Translations under genes and position numbers: made by a program
The notes under the pieces: model-generated
The model's input: the letters and a program-made list of their open reading frames with translations, nothing else
Told to the model about the DNA's origin: nothing
Databases searched by the model: none
Shown: positions 51,189 to 60,792 of the stretch, one piece after another
Layout of the letters: every line of letters begins with the position of its first letter
Position numbering within the stretch: the stretch's first letter is position 1
From: Lachnospiraceae bacterium
Lineage (GTDB): Bacteria > Bacillota > Clostridia > Lachnospirales > Lachnospiraceae
Length of the DNA stretch: 64,000 nt
Assembly: GCA_017624835.1 (NCBI GenBank)
Contig: JAGAMG010000044.1
Span: 1 to 64,000 of the forward strand
Direction: 5' to 3'

Positions 51189-52109
51189 ATGAAGATTACC
51201 ACAAGGATTGAAAACGGAAAAGCATATTTGGAGTTTGATTTTGCACAGGAATTAGCTTCTGTATCAGAAGAGAAGCGCGAAGACCTTAGGGCTATCTTCA
51301 TACAGATTCAGGATAAGGATGGAGGCATGGTTTTACAAAGTCTCTATCCCTTAAAAGAAGAAGAACCTGCCTGTGCCATTCTTTTGCATCCCCATCTTTG
51401 GAATGGTTTGGAAGACCCTTATTTATATCAGGTAGTATTACATTTTATCAATACAGAGGAAACCCCTTATGAAGAAAGATGTACCTATCCATTGGCAATC
51501 TATACCTTTGAAGAAATGGAAGGAAAAGGATGGTTTCTAAACGGAAAGGCTTTTGAGCCGCGAGTATTGAAATGGGATATTTCAAATGCGGAGGAAGGAA
51601 ATATACAGCAGATATTAGAAGCTGTTAAGGAGATGGGGATTAATACATTACAATTGTCCTGTAAGGAGCCAATTTCAAGAGAGCTTATCCAAATTTGCAT
51701 AGAAAGAGGATTTTTAATCAGAGAGGAATCTCAGTTGTACGAGAACCTTACGGAAAGCGTCGATTGCAATATACTTTTTTCTCACCAACCACTGTATTGT
51801 ACGGATGTTTATTATCACTACAAAGCAAAATGGAGCAAGGTGCCATTCGTATACATCAGCATGTGCAGTATTCAGAAAAATAAAAAACATAATCTGTCCT
51901 TAACGGTCTACAGTAACCAAAAGAAGGTTGCATTATATACAAACGGTACCCTTTTTGAATTTCTTGCAGGGGGACCGGAATACTTTTTTGAAGAAATTCC
52001 AATTAAAAAGTATCCCCTTACCATAACCGCAGAAGCAGGGGAGTGCCGTACTGCCATAACTCTATATGAGACTTCACACAATTTTCACAGAACTGTCACT
52101 TTTTCATGA
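51189..52109 (+). CDS. GH2-derived protein lacking a catalytic barrel
   Basis: 306 residues. Its parts look like glycoside hydrolase family 2: an Ig-like strand region (LWNGLEDPYLYQVVLHF, about 77-93), the barrel entrance (GKGWFLNGKAFEPRVLKWD), then a short helix region, and a C-terminal beta-domain (YYHYKAKWSKVPFVYI, LTVYSNQKKVALYTNG). No catalytic NE motif or nucleophile Glu segment is present; most of the TIM barrel is missing. It may be a pseudoenzyme or a carbohydrate-binding relic. It follows the symporter by 14 bp. Confidence 0.7.
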   Translation: MKITTRIENGKAYLEFDFAQELASVSEEKREDLRAIFIQIQDKDGGMVLQSLYPLKEEEPACAILLHPHLWNGLEDPYLYQVVLHFINTEETPYEERCTYPLAIYTFEEMEGKGWFLNGKAFEPRVLKWDISNAEEGNIQQILEAVKEMGINTLQLSCKEPISRELIQICIERGFLIREESQLYENLTESVDCNILFSHQPLYCTDVYYHYKAKWSKVPFVYISMCSIQKNKKHNLSLTVYSNQKKVALYTNGTLFEFLAGGPEYFFEEIPIKKYPLTITAEAGECRTAITLYETSHNFHRTVTFS

Positions 52110-52125
52110 CAATTGCTTTTTAAAA

Positions 52126-52159
52126 TACCCATGTAAAAATAGAAAGAAAGGCATGGGTA
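52126..52159 (+). promoter_or_regulatory. Hairpin around the ABC operon ribosome site
   Basis: TACCCATG (52126-52133) pairs with CATGGGTA (52152-52159), leaving the purine-rich AGAAAGAAAGG in the loop, just before ATG 52164. It could affect translation starts of the ATPase gene. Confidence 0.4.
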
Positions 52160-52163
52160 ACGT

Positions 52164-53198
52164 ATGATTGAGGTAACAAATCTTACAAAAAAATATGGAA
52201 ACCATGTAGCCGTAGATCATCTTTCCTTTCGCGTGGAAAAGGGACAGATTTACGGCTTCCTTGGTCCTAACGGAGCCGGTAAATCAACCACTATGAATAT
52301 GATTACCGGCTATCTTGCTGCCACCGAAGGAACCGTTTTGATAAACGGTCATGATATTACAAAAGAACCGGAAGAGGCGAAAAAGTCTATTGGGTATTTG
52401 CCGGAGCTTCCCCCGTTGTATATGGATATGACGGTAAAGGAATATCTGAAATTTGCGGCAGAATTGAAAAAAGTCCCTAAGACAGAACGGCAAAAACAGG
52501 TTGCAGAGGTCATGGAAATGACGCAAATTACGGATATGCAGGGACGTCTGATTAAGAATCTTTCTAAGGGGTATCGACAGAGAGTTGGGTTTGCACAGGC
52601 AATCTTAGGTTATCCGGAGGTGATTATTCTGGATGAGCCCTCCGTAGGTCTTGATCCTAAACAGATTATTGAGATTCGTGATTTAATTCGGGGCTTAAGT
52701 AAAAATCATACCATTATTTTAAGCTCACATATTTTGTCCGAGGTAAGTGCGGTATGTGACCACATTATGATTATTGCCCACGGTAAGTTGGTGGCAAGTG
52801 ATTCTCCGGAGGGTCTGCAAAGACGGATGAGCAGTTCCAGGGATGGAGCTTCCATGGAGGTGGAGTTGACCGTTAAGGGTAGCCTGCAAGAAGTGGAAAG
52901 GGCAATTATGGAACTGGAAGAAGTGGAGTCTGTGGAAAACAAAGGAATCACAGAGGAGAATTGTGTAAAGCTCAGTGTGCTTTCCAAGAATAATGTGGAT
53001 ATTCGTGAAAGTCTGTTCTACGCTTTGGCTGAGGCAAAGCTGCCTATTATGGCAATGAGCCATTTGGAGAAATCCTTGGAGGATATCTTCTTGGAGCTGA
53101 CAAGAGAGCAGACGGAAATGGTAGAGCCGATTGTAGTGGCAGAAGGTGCAGAAAAAGAGACAGAGACTGTACTAAGCAGGGAAAAGGAGGAAGAATAA
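52164..53198 (+). CDS. ABC transporter ATPase (GldA-like)
   Basis: 344 residues. Walker A is GPNGAGKSTT (34-43), signature NLSKGYRQRVGF, Walker B VIILDEPSVGLDP, switch ILSSHILSEV. The C-terminal extension is acidic. With the following GldG-type permease and DUF4340 genes it forms an exporter-like ABC system as seen beside gliding-type genes but common in Firmicutes with unknown cargo. Only 1 bp separates it from the next gene. Confidence 0.92.
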   Translation: MIEVTNLTKKYGNHVAVDHLSFRVEKGQIYGFLGPNGAGKSTTMNMITGYLAATEGTVLINGHDITKEPEEAKKSIGYLPELPPLYMDMTVKEYLKFAAELKKVPKTERQKQVAEVMEMTQITDMQGRLIKNLSKGYRQRVGFAQAILGYPEVIILDEPSVGLDPKQIIEIRDLIRGLSKNHTIILSSHILSEVSAVCDHIMIIAHGKLVASDSPEGLQRRMSSSRDGASMEVELTVKGSLQEVERAIMELEEVESVENKGITEENCVKLSVLSKNNVDIRESLFYALAEAKLPIMAMSHLEKSLEDIFLELTREQTEMVEPIVVAEGAEKETETVLSREKEEE

Positions 53199-53199
53199 T

Positions 53200-55326
53200 A
53201 TGTTTGCCATATATAAGAGGGAGTTAAAGTCCTACTTTCAATCCTTTATCGGTTTTCTGTTTATTGCGGTAACTTTATTTTTTATTGGATTGTATTTCAG
53301 TGTATATAACATGATGAATGGATATCCTTATTTTTCCTATGTGGTATCCAGTTGTGCTTTTTTATTTTTAATTAGTGTACCTGTTTTGACTATGAAGACT
53401 CTTGCTGAAGAAAAACGTAGCAAAACAGACCAGCTTATTTTGACAGCTCCGGTATCTGTAGGAGGTGTTGTAATAGGTAAATTTTTGGCATTATTAACGA
53501 TATATGTTATTCCCATCGCAGTTATCAGTTGCTATCCTTTGCTTATGGCACAGTTTGGAAGTACTCCCATTGGAGAAAATTATTTGGCAGTTTTAGCATA
53601 TTTTCTCTATGGAATGACAGCTATTGCCATTGGTCTGTGGATATCCTCCTTAACAGAAAGTCAGGTGATTGCTGCAGTATTAGGCTTTATCATACTGTTT
53701 TTGGGATACATGATGAGTTCCATCTGCAATATAATTTCCACTACCGGAAATCTTTTAACTAAGATTTTGGGATGTTTTGATTTATATACTCCCTTTGCGG
53801 AGCTTTTGAACGGTACATTAAATTTGGAAGGGATTGTGTATTATGTGTCCGTTACTGCCTTAATGCTGTTTCTGACAGTGCAGTCCATTCAAAAGAGACG
53901 TTACAGTGTATCTGTGAAGAATTTAAGTGTAGGTGCTTACAGTACCGGAATGATTGCAGTAGCAATGGCTATTGTGGTGGTGGTAAATATCATTATGGGT
54001 GAGATGCCCTCCAGCTGGACTTCCATTGATATGACAGCAGAAAAGCTGTATTCTCTAACGGATCAATCCATGGAGTATGTAAAGAATATGCAGGAGGATG
54101 TTACTATTTATGTGATTTCTGCGGAGGATACTCAGGATGCTACCCTTCAGCAGACACTGCAAAGATTTGATGATTTGTCGGAGCATATTGCCGTGGAATA
54201 TGTTGACCCCACCATTAATCCCATGTTTCATACACAGTACACGGACAGTAGCATCAGCATGAACAGTCTGATTTTGGTAAGTGATAAAAGAAGCAAGGTG
54301 GTGGACTACAATTACATTTATGCAACCTCCTCAGAATTTGATTACAATACCTATAGCTATAATACTACCACCACCGGCTATGACGGAGAGGGACAGATTA
54401 CCAGTGCATTGGATTATGTATTGTCCGAGGATATGCCGAAGGTTTACATGACGGAGGGGCATAATGAGATTAGCATCAGTAGTAATTTTAAGGCTGCTCT
54501 GGATAAAGAAAATGTAGAGTATGAAACCATAAATCTGATGGACTATGATACCATACCGGAGGATGCTGCCTGTATACTGATTAATGGTGCAGTGACTGAT
54601 TTCTCCACGGATGATAAGGATAAGGTACTAGCATATCTGGACAGAGGCGGTAAGGTAGTCCTGGTGCTGAGCTATGCAGAGGAGGAGCTTGTCAATGTTG
54701 AAGCAATTGCAGCCTATATGGGACTTAGCATAGCAGATGGAATGGTAGTGGAGCAGAATCAGGAAAATTATTACAGAAGCCCCTATTATATCCTTCCCAC
54801 CCAGACCAGCAGCACCTATACGGCAGGAACCTACAATAATGCTTATATTTTTGCACCCTATGTAAAGGGTATTACCATAGATAATGAGGAAGCAGAAGGA
54901 ATGTCCTACAATACCTTCCTGTCCACCTCGGATAGTGCCTTCTCCAAGACCTCTGCCATTGAGAATCTGGAGGATTACAGTAAGGGTGAAAATGATATAG
55001 AAGGTCCCTTTGCAGTTGGTGTAGAAGCTACAAAGAGCTTGGATGAGGGTGAGGCGCTTATGGTGGTATATGGAAGTGAGCAGATTTTTACGGATGAAGC
55101 AAGTGCTATGGTAAGTGGTGCAAATCTTACTTTGTTTACGAATACTATCAGCGGTTTTGTTGACCATGAGAGCAGTGTATCCATTCCGGCAAAAAGCTAT
55201 GAAATTTCTGCCCTTACCATCAATCAGATGAATGTAATGCTGATATCATTACTTACTACAATTCTTTTACCAATTGGCTGTATGGTAACAGGTTTTGTAA
55301 TTTGGTTCAGAAGGAGGAAACGTTAG
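53200..55326 (+). CDS. ABC-2 permease fused to GldG-type domain
   Basis: 708 residues. An N-terminal ABC-2 permease part of about six helices (1-235) is followed by a further helix (about 247-268) and a large outside GldG-type domain (about 275-675; SLTDQSMEYVKNMQEDVTIY, VYMTEGHNEISISSNFKAAL), closed by a membrane helix (about 683-703) and RRRKR. This is a GldF-GldG fusion. Its stop overlaps the GTG start of the DUF4340 gene. Confidence 0.9.
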   Translation: MFAIYKRELKSYFQSFIGFLFIAVTLFFIGLYFSVYNMMNGYPYFSYVVSSCAFLFLISVPVLTMKTLAEEKRSKTDQLILTAPVSVGGVVIGKFLALLTIYVIPIAVISCYPLLMAQFGSTPIGENYLAVLAYFLYGMTAIAIGLWISSLTESQVIAAVLGFIILFLGYMMSSICNIISTTGNLLTKILGCFDLYTPFAELLNGTLNLEGIVYYVSVTALMLFLTVQSIQKRRYSVSVKNLSVGAYSTGMIAVAMAIVVVVNIIMGEMPSSWTSIDMTAEKLYSLTDQSMEYVKNMQEDVTIYVISAEDTQDATLQQTLQRFDDLSEHIAVEYVDPTINPMFHTQYTDSSISMNSLILVSDKRSKVVDYNYIYATSSEFDYNTYSYNTTTTGYDGEGQITSALDYVLSEDMPKVYMTEGHNEISISSNFKAALDKENVEYETINLMDYDTIPEDAACILINGAVTDFSTDDKDKVLAYLDRGGKVVLVLSYAEEELVNVEAIAAYMGLSIADGMVVEQNQENYYRSPYYILPTQTSSTYTAGTYNNAYIFAPYVKGITIDNEEAEGMSYNTFLSTSDSAFSKTSAIENLEDYSKGENDIEGPFAVGVEATKSLDEGEALMVVYGSEQIFTDEASAMVSGANLTLFTNTISGFVDHESSVSIPAKSYEISALTINQMNVMLISLLTTILLPIGCMVTGFVIWFRRRKR

Positions 55327-55862
55327 TGGGAAAGCAATTTAAGCAGCTGTTGATTTTGCTGTTGGTGTTGGTATTGCTAATTGGAGGCTTCTTTGGGATA
55401 AAACAATATAATAAGGTGCAATCTAAGAAGCCGGAAGAAATTACAGAAATTACAGTAATAGATGTGGCATTAGAGGATATTGTCCGTTTCAGCTATGATT
55501 ATGAGGAAGTGGTTTATACCTTTGTAAAAGAAGAGGATACCTGGTATTATGAAGAGGATAAAGCCATTTCTCTTAATCAGAACAGTATCAAGGCAATGCT
55601 AAACAGAGTGGCACCTCTTACCGCGAAGCAGAAATTGACAGATGTTACAGATATGATTCAATATGGTTTGGATGAACCGTCACGCTGGATTGAGTATGCG
55701 ACTGCCCAAGAAAGCTATCGTATAGAATTGGGTGATAAGAATTCTGTGGCTTCCATATACTACATGCGCAAAAACTCTGAGGATACGGTTTATGTGGTGG
55801 AACCTCAAGTGTTTACAGTGTTTGAGAAGGATTTGGAAGATTTGAAAGAGACCGTACAATAA
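55326..55862 (+). CDS. DUF4340 domain protein
   Basis: 178 residues from a GTG with AAGGAGG 8 nt upstream, overlapping the previous stop by one base. One N-terminal anchor helix (about 5-24), then an outside DUF4340 domain (KEEDTWYYEEDKAISLNQNS, DVTDMIQYGLDEPSRWIEY). DUF4340 proteins usually accompany GldG-type ABC systems. The length is short compared with typical ~300-residue members, so only one repeat of the domain seems present. Confidence 0.8.
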   Translation: MGKQFKQLLILLLVLVLLIGGFFGIKQYNKVQSKKPEEITEITVIDVALEDIVRFSYDYEEVVYTFVKEEDTWYYEEDKAISLNQNSIKAMLNRVAPLTAKQKLTDVTDMIQYGLDEPSRWIEYATAQESYRIELGDKNSVASIYYMRKNSEDTVYVVEPQVFTVFEKDLEDLKETVQ

Positions 55863-55945
55863 GCAAAAGGAATAGATTGACAATACAATAAACAGGGGGC
55901 ACCTTATGTTTGGGCAGTATTTATGAGGCTTGGAATCATAATAGA

Positions 55946-55981
55946 AGAAGCCCCAATCCAATTGACCTTGGAGGGGCTTCT
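55946..55981. terminator. Terminator between the ABC operon and the convergent binding-protein gene
   Basis: AGAAGCCCC (55946-55954) pairs with GGGGCTTCT (55973-55981), and an inner CCAA/TTGG adds to the stem. T runs are weak on both sides. It separates the DUF4340 gene from the convergent binding-protein gene. Confidence 0.65.
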
Positions 55982-56004
55982 CTAATCTTATTTTGCTCTA
56001 ATCT

Positions 56005-57438
56005 TTATTTAGCCATAATTTCATTTCCCTGTTCAAATAAACGAACAGCAGCTTCTTCTGATGTGCTTATTCCCAAAAGAATTTGGTCAATTAACTGATA
56101 GTAGTAATCATAAACCTCGTTGGCACCGTCAGGAATGGGTGGGTTAATGGGAGAGCAGTTTGGTGTTACCACATTATTAATGTAAGCCGTCACGATACGG
56201 GAATTTTCATTTAATAACGGTGAAATTGCAGTAGCTACCTTGGAGGAAGGGGAAACACCTCTGTCATCCAAAAGAATTTCATTTGCTTCTACAGAGTTAA
56301 GCAGGTAATTAATTAACTTTACCGTTTCCTCTTCATTTTCTGCTGCGTCTTTTGAAACACAGAAAAACTGACTGGGTTTCAAGTAATTTGATAACTTGAT
56401 ATTATTAGAAGGCCAGGTGGTAATACCGATTTCCATGCCATCCGGCGCGGCGTTTGCCATAACTTCTAACTGATTGGACCAATGAAAAGCACACCAGGAT
56501 TGACTATCTGTGGAAGAGAAAAAGATCATAGGACTCTGTTCCACTGTATTGGAGGTTAATTCAGCATATACCTCTGCACCTATCAACCAGCCTTCCTCAA
56601 TACCTGTTTCATAGATACGGAATCCGGGTAACAGAGCTTTGGCATCGGGAATATTCAGCGAATGGTCATTAAAAGGCTGATTGATCCCCTGAGCTCGTAA
56701 CAGGAAAGGCAGAAAACTGTCGCTGGTACCATAGGGTAAAGCGGTTTTGATACCTGTTTGCTTATATACCTCGCGGCAGATATTCATAAAATCATCCAAT
56801 GTCATATTATCGTTAATGGTAATGCTTAGTTCGTCAAGTAAGGTTCTGTTATAGAGAAGTGCAGGTGCATTTACACCGGCACAGACTGCATAGAGCCTGC
56901 CATCAACGGAACCGGATTCTAAAATACCCGGGTCTACATCGGAGACATCTAAGAGACCACTTTCCACATAGGGAGTCAAGTCTGTCAAAAGACCATCATT
57001 CACATATTGCTCTAAATAAGCGTAATCCATTTGCAAACAATCCGGCAAGGCATTATCTGCTGATAATGCAGCTAGTTGAGTCCAATAATTGTTCCATTCT
57101 AAGGAATTTACCTCAAAGGAGATGCCCGGATTTTGTTCAGAATACAATCCTAATACCTTTTGCATGCGCTCATATCTGGGCTCGCTTCCCCACCATGCAA
57201 AGGATATGGATGTTGCTGTGCCGTCCGAACTAGCGGCAGATTCGGGAACTGGTGTAACATCACAGGCTACAGAAGACTCAGCAGGTGTTTCGGAAGCAGT
57301 AGGAGAGTCCGTAGCAGTGGTGGCAGATTCTGAGGGTGTAGCCTCAGAGGGAGTTGTAGTGGATTCCTTGGAGCCGCAAGCGGTTAAGCCTAATATCATG
57401 GCTGAAGCAAGTAATATGGATAATAATTTCTTTTTCAT
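56005..57438 (-). CDS. ABC sugar-binding lipoprotein, copy 1
   Basis: 477 residues: signal peptide with lipobox LTACG, a Ser/Thr/Ala linker to about residue 70, then an SBP_bac_1/8-type domain (SFAWWGSEPRYERMQKVLGL, GVNAPALLYNRTLLDELS). It closely resembles the binding protein at 60793 along its whole mature length, a likely duplication. It lies downstream of the GH28 gene, past a terminator, so it may be made from its own promoter. Expected ligand: pectin-type oligosaccharides. Confidence 0.9.
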   Translation of the reverse strand: MKKKLLSILLASAMILGLTACGSKESTTTPSEATPSESATTATDSPTASETPAESSVACDVTPVPESAASSDGTATSISFAWWGSEPRYERMQKVLGLYSEQNPGISFEVNSLEWNNYWTQLAALSADNALPDCLQMDYAYLEQYVNDGLLTDLTPYVESGLLDVSDVDPGILESGSVDGRLYAVCAGVNAPALLYNRTLLDELSITINDNMTLDDFMNICREVYKQTGIKTALPYGTSDSFLPFLLRAQGINQPFNDHSLNIPDAKALLPGFRIYETGIEEGWLIGAEVYAELTSNTVEQSPMIFFSSTDSQSWCAFHWSNQLEVMANAAPDGMEIGITTWPSNNIKLSNYLKPSQFFCVSKDAAENEEETVKLINYLLNSVEANEILLDDRGVSPSSKVATAISPLLNENSRIVTAYINNVVTPNCSPINPPIPDGANEVYDYYYQLIDQILLGISTSEEAAVRLFEQGNEIMAK

Positions 57439-57535
57439 GAAAAGCCCCCTTAAAAGTTTTTTCAGGTAACAATTTCTAAGTTAAGTATACTTTCAAAATG
57501 CCAAGAAGTAAATATCAGATTGAGACTTTTGTACT

Positions 57536-57567
57536 AAAAAAGAAGCTCAAAAGGGAGCCTCTTTTTT
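57536..57567 (-). terminator. Terminator after the GH28 gene
   Basis: On the minus strand AAGAGGCTC pairs with GAGCTTCTT across a CCCTTTT loop, one G-U pair, and ends in T-rich sequence. It lies between the GH28 stop and the copy 1 binding protein gene, so these may not share one transcript. Confidence 0.65.
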
Positions 57568-57606
57568 GTTTCTGTGCAGGGAGACACAGAGGGTCTATAC
57601 AAAAAC

Positions 57607-58932
57607 TTAGGAATTTACAACAACATTCTCACAATTTTCGATGGAAATGGCCTCGACAATTTCCTTTTCCATTTCCGGCTCAATTGCTAGTGAAAAATTT
57701 TGGAAGGTAATATCCCGAGCGTTGCGGGCATATATACCTCGCAGGGAATCCTCTAAAATTACATTTCCCTCATTGGGGCGTAGGTCATGATAAATAGTAG
57801 ACCAGTCGCTAGTCCGTTTTAGATGGACATGTACCCCATCGAAGGTAATATTATGAATATTTACGGATTCATCACCATAAATCAATATGCCGTTTTCGCC
57901 GGAGCAGTTGATGTTTTGGAAGCGCACATTACGGATAAAACCAACGTTTGTGTCATTTCTTCGTTTTACAGCAGTTATGGCAATGGGCTCTGCTTCGCCC
58001 CACCAGTATATTTTGGAAAACATACGGGTTTCAATATTCAGATTGGCGAAGGTTACATTTTCAATAAAGCCTTTATCCCTTAGCTGTAGGGAAATTGCCC
58101 GATTGGTACGACTGATATTACAGTTGGAAATGGTAATATTTCTAAAGGGTGCCTCGCTTTCCGTACCAAATTTAATGGCAGCGCTGGTAGAAATCATGGT
58201 ACAGTTGTCCACCACAATATTTTCGCAGGGGCCATATTCCATGGCGCCCTGCGTATTTTTAAATACAATACAGTCATCCGCACATTCGATATGGCAGTTG
58301 GAAATTCGCACATTGCTGCAATGATCTGGGTCTATGCCGTCACAGTTGGCAAGACGGAGATTGTTAATGATACGAATTCCTTCGATTAATACATCCCGAC
58401 AGCCTACCATATGAGTAGTCCAAAAGGCACTTCCGGTAAGTGTTACCTGATGTAGGGTAAGATGGGTAACATGTTCTAAGAAGAGTAGGGGCACGCGTGG
58501 ATAAAAGGAACCGTCTATATGCCATTTGGTAATGGTACCGTAAAAGATTTCTTCATTTCCGTCAATTTTACCAAATCCCGTAAGAGCTACATTTTCACAA
58601 TCCTTACAATAGATAAAATAAAGGGTAGGCTTGCCGTTATAATCACAATTATCATAGGTAGGAATATTGACTTCGGAAATTTGTACCTTTCCCTTGGTTA
58701 ATAAGCTGAAATCCTCTAAATTATCGCTGCCTTTTAATACAGCACCCATTTCCAAATGAAGCTCCACATTGGATTTTAAAACCAAAGTGCCGCTCCGATA
58801 AATCCTTCCCCCGGGAAGCAGAACCCGTCCGCCGCCGTTTTGGGAGCAAGCATCAATTGCCAACTGAATGGCAGAACCATCATTGTTGAAGCCGTCGCCG
58901 ACAGCACCATATTCTAATACATTATAAATCAT
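57607..58932 (-). CDS. Glycoside hydrolase family 28 (polygalacturonase-like)
   Basis: 441-residue right-handed beta-helix without signal peptide, so probably cytosolic and acting on imported oligomers. The active-site aspartates are in NCDGIDPDHC (D198, D201) and ADDCIVFK (D219, D220). The GHG and RIK motifs of classical polygalacturonases are not seen (AAIKFGTES lies there instead), so it may be an exo-type or rhamnogalacturonan/xylogalacturonan-like member. Last gene of the binding protein-permease operon. Confidence 0.88.
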   Translation of the reverse strand: MIYNVLEYGAVGDGFNNDGSAIQLAIDACSQNGGGRVLLPGGRIYRSGTLVLKSNVELHLEMGAVLKGSDNLEDFSLLTKGKVQISEVNIPTYDNCDYNGKPTLYFIYCKDCENVALTGFGKIDGNEEIFYGTITKWHIDGSFYPRVPLLFLEHVTHLTLHQVTLTGSAFWTTHMVGCRDVLIEGIRIINNLRLANCDGIDPDHCSNVRISNCHIECADDCIVFKNTQGAMEYGPCENIVVDNCTMISTSAAIKFGTESEAPFRNITISNCNISRTNRAISLQLRDKGFIENVTFANLNIETRMFSKIYWWGEAEPIAITAVKRRNDTNVGFIRNVRFQNINCSGENGILIYGDESVNIHNITFDGVHVHLKRTSDWSTIYHDLRPNEGNVILEDSLRGIYARNARDITFQNFSLAIEPEMEKEIVEAISIENCENVVVNS

Positions 58933-58964
58933 AGCAAAGACTCCTTGTTTTGATATATCTTTAT

Positions 58965-59810
58965 TTATCCCTTTAAACCAGAGGTGGAAATTCCTTCAAC
59001 CAAATATTTCTGTAAACAGAAGAAAATTAACACAGCAGGCAGAATGGATAAGGTTGCCATAGCAAACATTGCACCATAATCAGAGGAGGAGCTGGGGTCG
59101 CAGAACATTTTCAGTGCCAGACTGACAGGATATTTTTCTGTTTTATTTACGTAAAGCAGTGCACCTAGGAAGTCATCCCATCTCCACATAAAGGAAAAGA
59201 TGCAGCCTGTAATCATAGTAGGCACCATCAAAGGGAAAATAATCTTGGTAAAAATGGTATAATAGGAACAACCATCGATTTTGGCAGCTTCATCCAGCTC
59301 TCTGGGAATCCCTTCAATGAAATTGGTCATCATGTAAACAAAGAAGCCCTGAATGGCAAAGCAGTAAGGTACAATCAGGGGCAGATAAGTACCTACCCAA
59401 TTCAACTTCTGATACCAAAGATACTGAGGAATCATAAGCACTTGTGCGGGAAGCATCATGGATGCCAGCATAGCTGCAAAAAGAAATTTCCTGCCGGGAA
59501 ATTTACATCTTGCAAAGCCATATGCAACCACGGAAGAAGAAAGAACTGTTCCGATAGTCGCCAGAATGGAAATAACCAGTGAGTTTTTGAAAAAGGTAGC
59601 AAAGCTTACCTTTGCAAATCCTTTCCAACCATTTGCATAGTTTTCCAAAGTAAATTTTTCGGGAATCAGACTGGTTGCAGTGTTAAAAATGGTGTTGGTT
59701 TCTTTAAAGGAGCTCATAACCATCCACAGTAGGGGGTAAATCATAATGATTCCACAGGCACACACAATGGTGTGATATATGATATTTATTACTTTTTTCT
59801 TATTTCTCAT
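58965..59810 (-). CDS. Carbohydrate ABC transporter permease (MalG/YesQ-like)
   Basis: 281 residues, six helices and the EAA loop ELDEAAKIDGCSYYTIFTKI. PLLWMVMSSFKETNTIF opening is typical of CUT1 permeases. It lies 3 bp after its partner permease. Confidence 0.92.
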   Translation of the reverse strand: MRNKKKVINIIYHTIVCACGIIMIYPLLWMVMSSFKETNTIFNTATSLIPEKFTLENYANGWKGFAKVSFATFFKNSLVISILATIGTVLSSSVVAYGFARCKFPGRKFLFAAMLASMMLPAQVLMIPQYLWYQKLNWVGTYLPLIVPYCFAIQGFFVYMMTNFIEGIPRELDEAAKIDGCSYYTIFTKIIFPLMVPTMITGCIFSFMWRWDDFLGALLYVNKTEKYPVSLALKMFCDPSSSSDYGAMFAMATLSILPAVLIFFCLQKYLVEGISTSGLKG

Positions 59811-59813
59811 AGC

Positions 59814-60722
59814 TTACAGTCCTCCATCATATACCCATAATTTCTTAGTTGCAAATAAAATCCATGTAATCACAGCAATCAATGCCAACATTACCCAAGC
59901 AAGAGCGGCACCATAGCCGGTGCTACCGAAGAGGAAGGATTGCTGGTACATATATACGGTATAAAACAGGGTGGAGTTCAAGGGCTTGCCCTGTGTAATA
60001 ATCAAGCATTGTGTAAAGGCAAGGAAGCCATTAATCATCTGCATAACCAAATTAAAGTGGATATTGGGGGTTAGCAGTGGTAAGGTGATTTTCCAGAATT
60101 GTTGCCAACTGTTGGCACCATCCACTCTTGCAGCCTCGTAAAGACTGGTGGGAATTTGCTTTAAAGCAGATAGGAAAATCAACATGGAGGAACCAAATTG
60201 CCAAACTGCCAGAATAATCAAGGTCCAGATAGCGGTTTTGGTATCTCCCAGCCAGGATATAGGCTCCTTCATACCAAGAGCCATAAAAAGTTTGTTGATG
60301 AGACCATCCAGAGAGAATAGTCGCTTCCACAGGATTGCTACGGCAACAGAGCCGCCAATAATGGAAGGAAGATAGTAAAGAGCGCGGTATAAACCGGTCA
60401 TTTTGGTGCTCTTAAATAAGAGTAATGCTATAATCAATGCAAAAACTAAACGCATAGGAACGGAAATAAAAGCAAATTTAAAAGTAACTGCAAGAGTCTG
60501 GTAAAATACTTCGTCCGTAAACATTCTTTGAAAATTTTTCATACCTGTAAATACAGGGGGGGTAAGAATATTATAATCACAGAAAGAATAGTACAGGGAA
60601 ATACACATAGGAATAATCATAAAAGCCAGAAAACCAATCAGAAAAGGCATGGTACATATGATACCGGCAGCTTTTTCGGTATTCAGTTTTTGACGCAGGG
60701 TTAATTTATGGGTTTTGTTCAT
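59814..60722 (-). CDS. Sugar ABC transporter permease (MalF/YesP-like)
   Basis: About 302 residues from MNKTHKLTLRQ, GGAG upstream; the longer start adds 11 residues. Six helices and EAA loop LYEAARVDGANSWQQFWKIT. Pairs with the MalG-like permease and copy 2 binding protein. No ATPase gene is in the locus, so it probably uses a shared MsmX-like ATPase. Confidence 0.92.
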   Translation of the reverse strand: MNKTHKLTLRQKLNTEKAAGIICTMPFLIGFLAFMIIPMCISLYYSFCDYNILTPPVFTGMKNFQRMFTDEVFYQTLAVTFKFAFISVPMRLVFALIIALLLFKSTKMTGLYRALYYLPSIIGGSVAVAILWKRLFSLDGLINKLFMALGMKEPISWLGDTKTAIWTLIILAVWQFGSSMLIFLSALKQIPTSLYEAARVDGANSWQQFWKITLPLLTPNIHFNLVMQMINGFLAFTQCLIITQGKPLNSTLFYTVYMYQQSFLFGSTGYGAALAWVMLALIAVITWILFATKKLWVYDGGL

Positions 60723-60745
60723 GGGTGGCTCCTTCTTTGAAAATA

Positions 60746-60775
60746 AGTACTGCAAGGTCGAAACCTTGCAGTACT
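60746..60775 (-). terminator. Hairpin between binding protein copy 2 and permease genes
   Basis: A 13-bp perfect stem AGTACTGCAAGGT/ACCTTGCAGTACT with tetraloop (CGAA on plus, TTCG on minus) at 60746-60775, followed on the minus strand by TATTTTC. It likely protects the 3' end of the binding-protein message or partly stops transcription, giving more binding protein than permease. Confidence 0.75.
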
Positions 60776-60792
60776 GAAAATTATTTGATTTA

